Of a stretch of DNA of 17,801 nt, positions 14,152-17,801 are shown one piece after another. The stretch comes from Bog-159 sp035541265 (lineage in GTDB: Bacteria > Acidobacteriota > Terriglobia > Bryobacterales > Bryobacteraceae). A program made the position numbers and the translations under genes. Each line of letters begins with the position of its first letter. Positions within the stretch are counted from its first letter, which is position 1. The stretch spans positions 1-17,801 of the forward strand of contig DATKNQ010000037.1 of the NCBI GenBank assembly GCA_035541265.1. The letters are read 5' to 3'. The notes under the pieces are model-generated. The model did not search any database. It worked only from the letters and a program-made list of their open reading frames with translations, and had not been told where the DNA came from.

Positions 14152-15384
14152 ATGAACGCGGAGATCATCGCAGTCGGGTCGGAATTGCTGACTCCGGAAC
14201 GCCTCGATACCAACTCGCTCTATCTCACCGATCAGCTTAATGGTCTGGGCGTCGAAGTCGTCACTAAATCGGTCATCGGCGATGATTTCGACCGCTTGGC
14301 CGATGCGGTGCGGCGCGCCGTCTCCCGCTCGGCCATCGTGGTGCTGTGCGGCGGACTCGGTCCCACCGAGGACGATCTCACGCGCGACGCCGTAGCCGCG
14401 GCCCTCGATCGCAAGCTGATCTATCATCCGGAAATCGCGGACGGGCTCGAGCAGCGCTTCGCCCAGATGAAGCGTAAGATGGCCGAGCGCAATAAGCGCC
14501 AGGCATTTATCATCGAAGGCGCCGAGATTCTGCCGAACGACCGCGGCACCGCGCCCGGACAATGGGTCGATGATTCCGGCGCGCACCTGATGCTGCTGCC
14601 CGGTCCGCCGCACGAGATGAAGGCCATGTTCGAGCGCCAGTGCCTGTCGCGTCTCGTGCGCGTCGTGCCCAAGCAGGCCATCCGCACGCTGGTCCTGCGC
14701 GTCACCGGAATGCCGGAATCGGACCTCGATCAACTGATCGCGCCGGTCTACAAGAAGTACAACAATCCGGCCACCACCATCCTGGCAGCCGCTGGCGATC
14801 TACAGGTCCACCTGCGCGCGCGCTGCGCCACCGACGAAGAAGCCGTCGCGCTCCTGGCAGAAGTCGGCGGGCCGATCGATCTGCTTTTAGGCGACCGCAT
14901 CTACTCGCGCAACGGCCAGACGCTCGAAGAGGTAGTCGGCCAGATGCTGCGCGACCGCCACGCCACGCTGTCCGTCGCCGAGAGCGCCACCGGCGGCCTG
15001 CTGGGCGAGCGCATCACCGGCGTCCCCGGCAGCTCCGAATATTTCCTCGGCGGCTTCATCACTTATTCCAGCCGCATGAAGATCGAGTGGCTCGGCGTGC
15101 CCGAAGAGACGATCGCGCGTTGCGGCGCTGTGAGCAAGGAAACCGCTGAAGCCATGGCGCTGGGCGCGCGCCGGCGCTCCGGGTCAACTTACGCGCTCTC
15201 CATCACCGGCGTCGCCGGCCCCGATTCCGGAGGCGAAAACGCGCCCGTCGGCACCATGTACGTGGGTCTCGCCGACGCCAGCGGATGCCAGGTGCTGCAC
15301 CGCCAGTTCATCGGCGATCGCACCCGCATCCGCCAGTTCGTCGCCCAAATGGCGCTCGACGTTCTCCGCCGCAAGCTGATGTAG
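14152..15384 (+). CDS. cinA: CinA-family nicotinamide-nucleotide amidohydrolase
   Basis: A 410-residue full-length CinA. The N-terminal MoCF/COG1058 domain (residues 1 to about 170) has the signature GGLGPTEDDLTRD (67-79) and is linked in other CinA proteins to ADP-ribose pyrophosphatase activity. A middle domain follows (about 170-250). The C-terminal PncC amidase domain (about 255-410) has VAESATGG with candidate nucleophile S278, then GGFITYSS and TGVAGPDSGG. PncC deamidates nicotinamide mononucleotide to nicotinate mononucleotide for NAD salvage. CinA was first named as competence-induced in Gram-positive bacteria, but no competence gene is in this window. ATG 14152 is 3 nt after the preceding stop, consistent with an operon. 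Confidence 0.94.
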   Translation: MNAEIIAVGSELLTPERLDTNSLYLTDQLNGLGVEVVTKSVIGDDFDRLADAVRRAVSRSAIVVLCGGLGPTEDDLTRDAVAAALDRKLIYHPEIADGLEQRFAQMKRKMAERNKRQAFIIEGAEILPNDRGTAPGQWVDDSGAHLMLLPGPPHEMKAMFERQCLSRLVRVVPKQAIRTLVLRVTGMPESDLDQLIAPVYKKYNNPATTILAAAGDLQVHLRARCATDEEAVALLAEVGGPIDLLLGDRIYSRNGQTLEEVVGQMLRDRHATLSVAESATGGLLGERITGVPGSSEYFLGGFITYSSRMKIEWLGVPEETIARCGAVSKETAEAMALGARRRSGSTYALSITGVAGPDSGGENAPVGTMYVGLADASGCQVLHRQFIGDRTRIRQFVAQMALDVLRRKLM

Positions 15385-15432
15385 CCCGTCGCCAACCACA
15401 ACGCCGTGGTGTACCATATGCCTGGAGCGACC

Positions 15433-16566
15433 ATGATCGTCGACAAACGCGCAGACCTCGCCGGACCGGGCATCGGTGACTACGAGGAACTGGAGAAGAT
15501 CCTTCCCCAGGATTACATTTCCCTACTGGCTCCCAAGGAAACACAAAAGGCCATTTTCGCCGCCAAGAACTTCATCGAAGAAAACCTGTGCCAGGCGCTG
15601 AACCTGATGATGGTGACCGTGCCTCTGATCGTAGACGTGGAGAGCGGCGTCAACGACTACCTGGATCGCGATGGCTCGCGCACCCCCATCCAGTTCCACA
15701 TCTCAAACGACCGCAACCTTCACCCCATCGATGCGCAGGTCGTGCAGGCGGCCACCAAGTGGAAGCGCGTCGCGCTACGCCGGTTCGGCATGCAGCCCGG
15801 CGAGGGCCTCTGCACCGACATGCGCGCCGTGCGCAAGGATTATTTCCTCGATCACGATCACAGCGCCTACGTCGACCAATGGGATTGGGAGCGCGCCATC
15901 ACCGCCGGCGACCGCCATCTCGAATTCCTGAAGGACGTCGTCGGCCGCATCTGGAAAGTTCTCGTGGACACCGAGCGCTACGTGCAGGATCTGTTCCCGG
16001 CGCTGAAGACATCCAAGTATCCGAACCTGCCCGAGAAGCTGACCTTCCTCCACGCCGAGGACCTGCTCGACATGTACCCCGACCTGCCGCGCAAGCAGCG
16101 TGAAACAGCCATCCTGCAGGAGTGCCCGGCCGTCTTCATCATCGGCATCGGCTGGACGCTGAAGGACGGCTACCCGCACGAGATGCGCGCGGCAGACTAC
16201 GACGACTGGGTCACCCCCACCGTCTCCGCCGATGGCCGCCACGTGCACGGGCTGAATGGCGACATCCTGGTGTGGAACCACGTCACCAAACGCCGCCACG
16301 AGCTAACTTCGATGGGAATTCGCGTGAACGACAAGACGCTGCGCGAGCAGCTCGAAATCACCGGCCAGCTCGATTTTCTGGACTATCCGTATCACCGCGC
16401 GATTCTGAATCACGAGCTGCCGCTCTCGATCGGTGGCGGCATCGGCCAATCCCGCACGTTGATGTTACTGCTGCGCAAAGCGCACTTAGGCGAGGTCAGC
16501 GTCACCGTCTGGCCGAAAGTGCTCAAGGAGATGTGCGCGCGCAAGAACATCTTCGTTCTGGAGTAA
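15433..16566 (+). CDS. asnA: Aspartate-ammonia ligase
   Basis: A 377-residue AsnA, a class II aminoacyl-tRNA-synthetase-like enzyme making asparagine from aspartate, ammonia and ATP in the cytoplasm. Recognisable blocks are ATKWKRVALRRF, GEGLCTDMRAVR, YVDQWDWERAI, FIIGIG, ADYDDWVTP, GLNGDILVWN, SSMGIRV-like TSMGIRV and GGGIGQSR (residues 334-341). It is about 45 residues longer than the E. coli enzyme, with an N-terminal extension of roughly 28 residues. I chose ATG 15433 because GGAG lies 5 nt upstream. In-frame GTG 15406, GTG 15409 and ATG 15418 are alternatives without such a site. It is the last gene of the plus-strand block, 48 nt after cinA. No gltX or amidotransferase partner is nearby. 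Confidence 0.94.
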   Translation: MIVDKRADLAGPGIGDYEELEKILPQDYISLLAPKETQKAIFAAKNFIEENLCQALNLMMVTVPLIVDVESGVNDYLDRDGSRTPIQFHISNDRNLHPIDAQVVQAATKWKRVALRRFGMQPGEGLCTDMRAVRKDYFLDHDHSAYVDQWDWERAITAGDRHLEFLKDVVGRIWKVLVDTERYVQDLFPALKTSKYPNLPEKLTFLHAEDLLDMYPDLPRKQRETAILQECPAVFIIGIGWTLKDGYPHEMRAADYDDWVTPTVSADGRHVHGLNGDILVWNHVTKRRHELTSMGIRVNDKTLREQLEITGQLDFLDYPYHRAILNHELPLSIGGGIGQSRTLMLLLRKAHLGEVSVTVWPKVLKEMCARKNIFVLE

Positions 16567-16801
16567 CCGGCTCTCGCTCGCGATACACTCCCCGAAATGG
16601 CCCGCCCGCCGGATCGCCGGCCGCGTGCTGGAGGGCTCCGGCAAGACGACGCACCACATCACCATCCGCGATCGGGATGATCTCGACCGCCCTTACGTCC
16701 GCCGCTATTAACGCTCCGCCATTGAGCAGGCCGGCGGCCCGAAAGACTAACGAATTTTCCGCGCGTCCGCGCCGCCGTTTGCGGTAACATTCTTGTAAAA
16801 A
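16567..16801 (+). other. Intergenic region between asnA and the ABC ATPase gene
   Basis: This is the largest gene-free stretch in the window. It contains the possible DUF1801 remnant (16595-16711) and two -10-like hexamers: TACACT at 16584-16589 and TAACAT at 16785-16790. The latter is 11 nt before the ABC ATPase start. I found no convincing rho-independent terminator hairpin followed by T residues. The asnA operon and the ABC operon are therefore separated only by this weakly marked region. Confidence 0.5.
16595..16711 (+). pseudogene. Possible 3' remnant of a DUF1801-type gene
   Basis: In the 235-base gap after asnA, one frame reads RVLEGSGKTTHHITIRDRDD and then LDRPYVRRY and a stop at 16709-16711. 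This resembles the C-terminal end of DUF1801 (YdhG-like) proteins, which commonly finish with LEGTGK.MRHVK.R. The frame has GC-rich third positions like real genes here but no suitable start codon. An ATG at 16597, preceded by a -10-like TACACT (16584-16589), is in a different frame. This is consistent with an internal deletion that left the original start region joined out of frame to the tail. The match is from memory of the family and short, so it is tentative. Confidence 0.4.
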
Positions 16802-17761
16802 ATGGAATCGATTCTGGAACTGCGCGATCTGGTGAAACACTTCCCGAACCATCGCGCCGTCAACGGCATCTCGCTCCTGATTCCGCGCGGCGGATTCTTC
16901 TCGCTGCTGGGCCCCTCCGGCTGCGGCAAGACCACCACGCTGCGCCTCATCGCCGGCTTCGAACAGCCCACCTCCGGCGACGTGCTGCTCAACGGCGCGG
17001 TGGTCAACAACCAGAAGCCTTACGAGCGCAACGTCAGCACCGTGTTCCAGAGTTACGCCCTGTTCCCGCACCTCACCGCCGCGGAAAACGTGGCCTTCGG
17101 ACTGCGCCGCAAGAATCAGCCGGATATCGCGCGCCGCGTGCGCGAAGCCCTCGATCTGGTGCGCCTCGGCGGCAAGGAATCCCGCCGCCCCGCCGAGCTT
17201 TCCGGCGGCGAGCGCCAGCGCGTCGCGCTCGCCCGCTCGCTGGTCCTGCAGCCCGACGTGCTGCTGCTCGACGAGCCCCTCGCCGCGCTCGATCCCAAGC
17301 TCCGCAAACAGATGCGCCTCGAGCTCAAAGAAATGCAGCGCCGCGTGGGCATCACCTTCCTGCTCGTCACGCACGACCAGGAAGAAGCCCTCTCCATGTC
17401 CGACCAGTTGGCGGTGATGAACGCCGGCGCGATCGAACAGGTGGGCACGCCGCAGGACGTTTACCTGCGCCCCAGCACGCGCTTCGTCGCCGGATTCCTC
17501 GGCGCCGTCAACTGGATCGGCGGCGTCGGACTGCGCCCCGAAGTCACGCGCATCTCCCGCACCCTGCCCGCGAACGGCGGGCGCTTCCGCCCCGCCACGG
17601 TCACCGGCTCCGTCTTCCTGGGCAACTGCGTCCACGTCCTCACGCGCCTCGAAACCGGCGAAGACGCCGTCGCCGAAGTCCCGCGCAACAACGGCGTCTA
17701 CCAAACCGGCGAATCGATCCACGTCTGCTGGAATCCCTCCGACGAGATCATACTTCCGTGA
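16802..17761 (+). CDS. PotA-like ABC transporter ATP-binding protein
   Basis: A 319-residue ATPase of the polyamine / iron / sulfate-thiosulfate importer class. Walker A is GPSGCGKT (residues 37-44), Q-loop Q83, signature LSGGE (133-137), Walker B VLLLDEP (153-159), D-loop and H-loop H191 (THDQEEAL). The segment YERNVSTVFQSYALFPHLTAAENVAFGL is typical of PotA. After residue 235 a TOBE-like regulatory domain follows (GLRPEVTRIS, then TVTGSVFLGN), shorter than in E. coli PotA (378 residues). Substrate is not certain: spermidine/putrescine is the nearest match, Fe3+ or sulfate remain possible. ATG 16802 lies in an A-rich stretch without a clear ribosome-binding site. The stop overlaps the next start in a GTGA junction, so it heads an operon. 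Confidence 0.87.
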   Translation: MESILELRDLVKHFPNHRAVNGISLLIPRGGFFSLLGPSGCGKTTTLRLIAGFEQPTSGDVLLNGAVVNNQKPYERNVSTVFQSYALFPHLTAAENVAFGLRRKNQPDIARRVREALDLVRLGGKESRRPAELSGGERQRVALARSLVLQPDVLLLDEPLAALDPKLRKQMRLELKEMQRRVGITFLLVTHDQEEALSMSDQLAVMNAGAIEQVGTPQDVYLRPSTRFVAGFLGAVNWIGGVGLRPEVTRISRTLPANGGRFRPATVTGSVFLGNCVHVLTRLETGEDAVAEVPRNNGVYQTGESIHVCWNPSDEIILP

Positions 17762-17801
17762 AACCCGCTTCCGGTTGGGACCGCCTGCGCGCCTGGTTTC
17801 T
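17758..17801 (+). CDS. Start of a coupled gene, probably ABC permease (truncated by window)
   Basis: GTG at 17758 overlaps the ATPase stop (GTGA) and opens a frame reading VKPASGWDRLRAWF before the window ends. A short basic cytoplasmic N-terminus leading into a hydrophobic segment fits an ABC permease, and position directly after the ATPase supports that. Only 14 codons are visible, so identity rests on context. Confidence 0.45.
   Translation, partial: MKPASGWDRLRAWF

Noticed and set aside
15395..15410. Inverted repeat ACCAC/GTGGT with a 6-nt loop between cinA and asnA as a terminator.
   Set aside because: The stem is only 5 bp and no T-run follows; it may be chance or a weak structure near the asnA start.
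16523..17722. A 399-codon minus-strand frame opposite the ABC ATPase.
   Set aside because: The plus strand has all ABC ATPase motifs in order. The minus frame has repetitive Gly, Ala and His composition typical of antisense shadows in high-GC DNA.
1..17801. CRISPR arrays, tRNA or rRNA genes, insertion sequences and phage genes.
   Set aside because: I saw no regularly spaced repeats, cloverleaf sequence, transposase motif or phage structural gene by eye.

Overview
This is a high-GC bacterial window (roughly 60-65% by eye) packed with genes on both strands. Intergenic gaps are very short: the largest is about 235 bases and most are under 15. Gene content and style suggest a soil Acidobacteriota, possibly of the Solibacter/Bryobacter kind. 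The hints are the exported discoidin-GH2 glycosidase beside an FHS sugar permease and a ROK kinase, the DUF2147 protein, the glutaminyl-cyclase-like M28 protein and the TIG-propeller protein. This placement is inference from gene content, because no rRNA gene or other phylogenetic marker was analysed.

Region 1 (19-6175, + strand) is a sugar-utilisation operon. It encodes an FHS-type sugar permease, a ROK-family sugar kinase that lacks the usual zinc-cysteine motif, a large secreted GH2 glycosidase with two N-terminal discoidin-like domains, and a small secreted DUF2147 protein. The enzyme would release a monosaccharide outside the cytoplasm, the permease would import it and the kinase would phosphorylate it.

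Region 2 (6172-8671, - strand) is a three-gene overlapping operon that converges on region 1. It has two SAM-dependent methyltransferases, the first with an N-terminal four-cysteine zinc ribbon, followed by an exported M28 zinc protein that strongly resembles animal-type glutaminyl cyclase.

Region 3 (8772-16566) is a housekeeping block: rodZ (+), pgsA (-, convergent with rodZ and overlapping it by 46 nt), then a long + strand operon. That operon runs rimO (TTG start), two tandemly duplicated small coiled-coil proteins, yacG, pgpA, a TIG + beta-propeller protein, cinA and asnA. PgsA and PgpA catalyse consecutive steps of phosphatidylglycerol synthesis. rodZ, pgsA, rimO and cinA resemble a rearranged version of the neighbourhood known from Firmicutes, without recA.

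Region 4 (16567-17801) begins with a 235-base gap that holds what looks like the decayed 3' end of a DUF1801-type gene. A PotA-like ABC transporter ATPase follows, and the first codons of a translationally coupled gene, probably the permease, run off the window.

I saw no tRNA, rRNA, CRISPR array, IS element or phage gene. The least explained and most interesting locus is the pair of tandem coiled-coil genes at 11816-12459. They differ in length mainly by exactly two heptads and carry a duplicated 15-nt start-proximal element that in the first copy lies inside the end of rimO.
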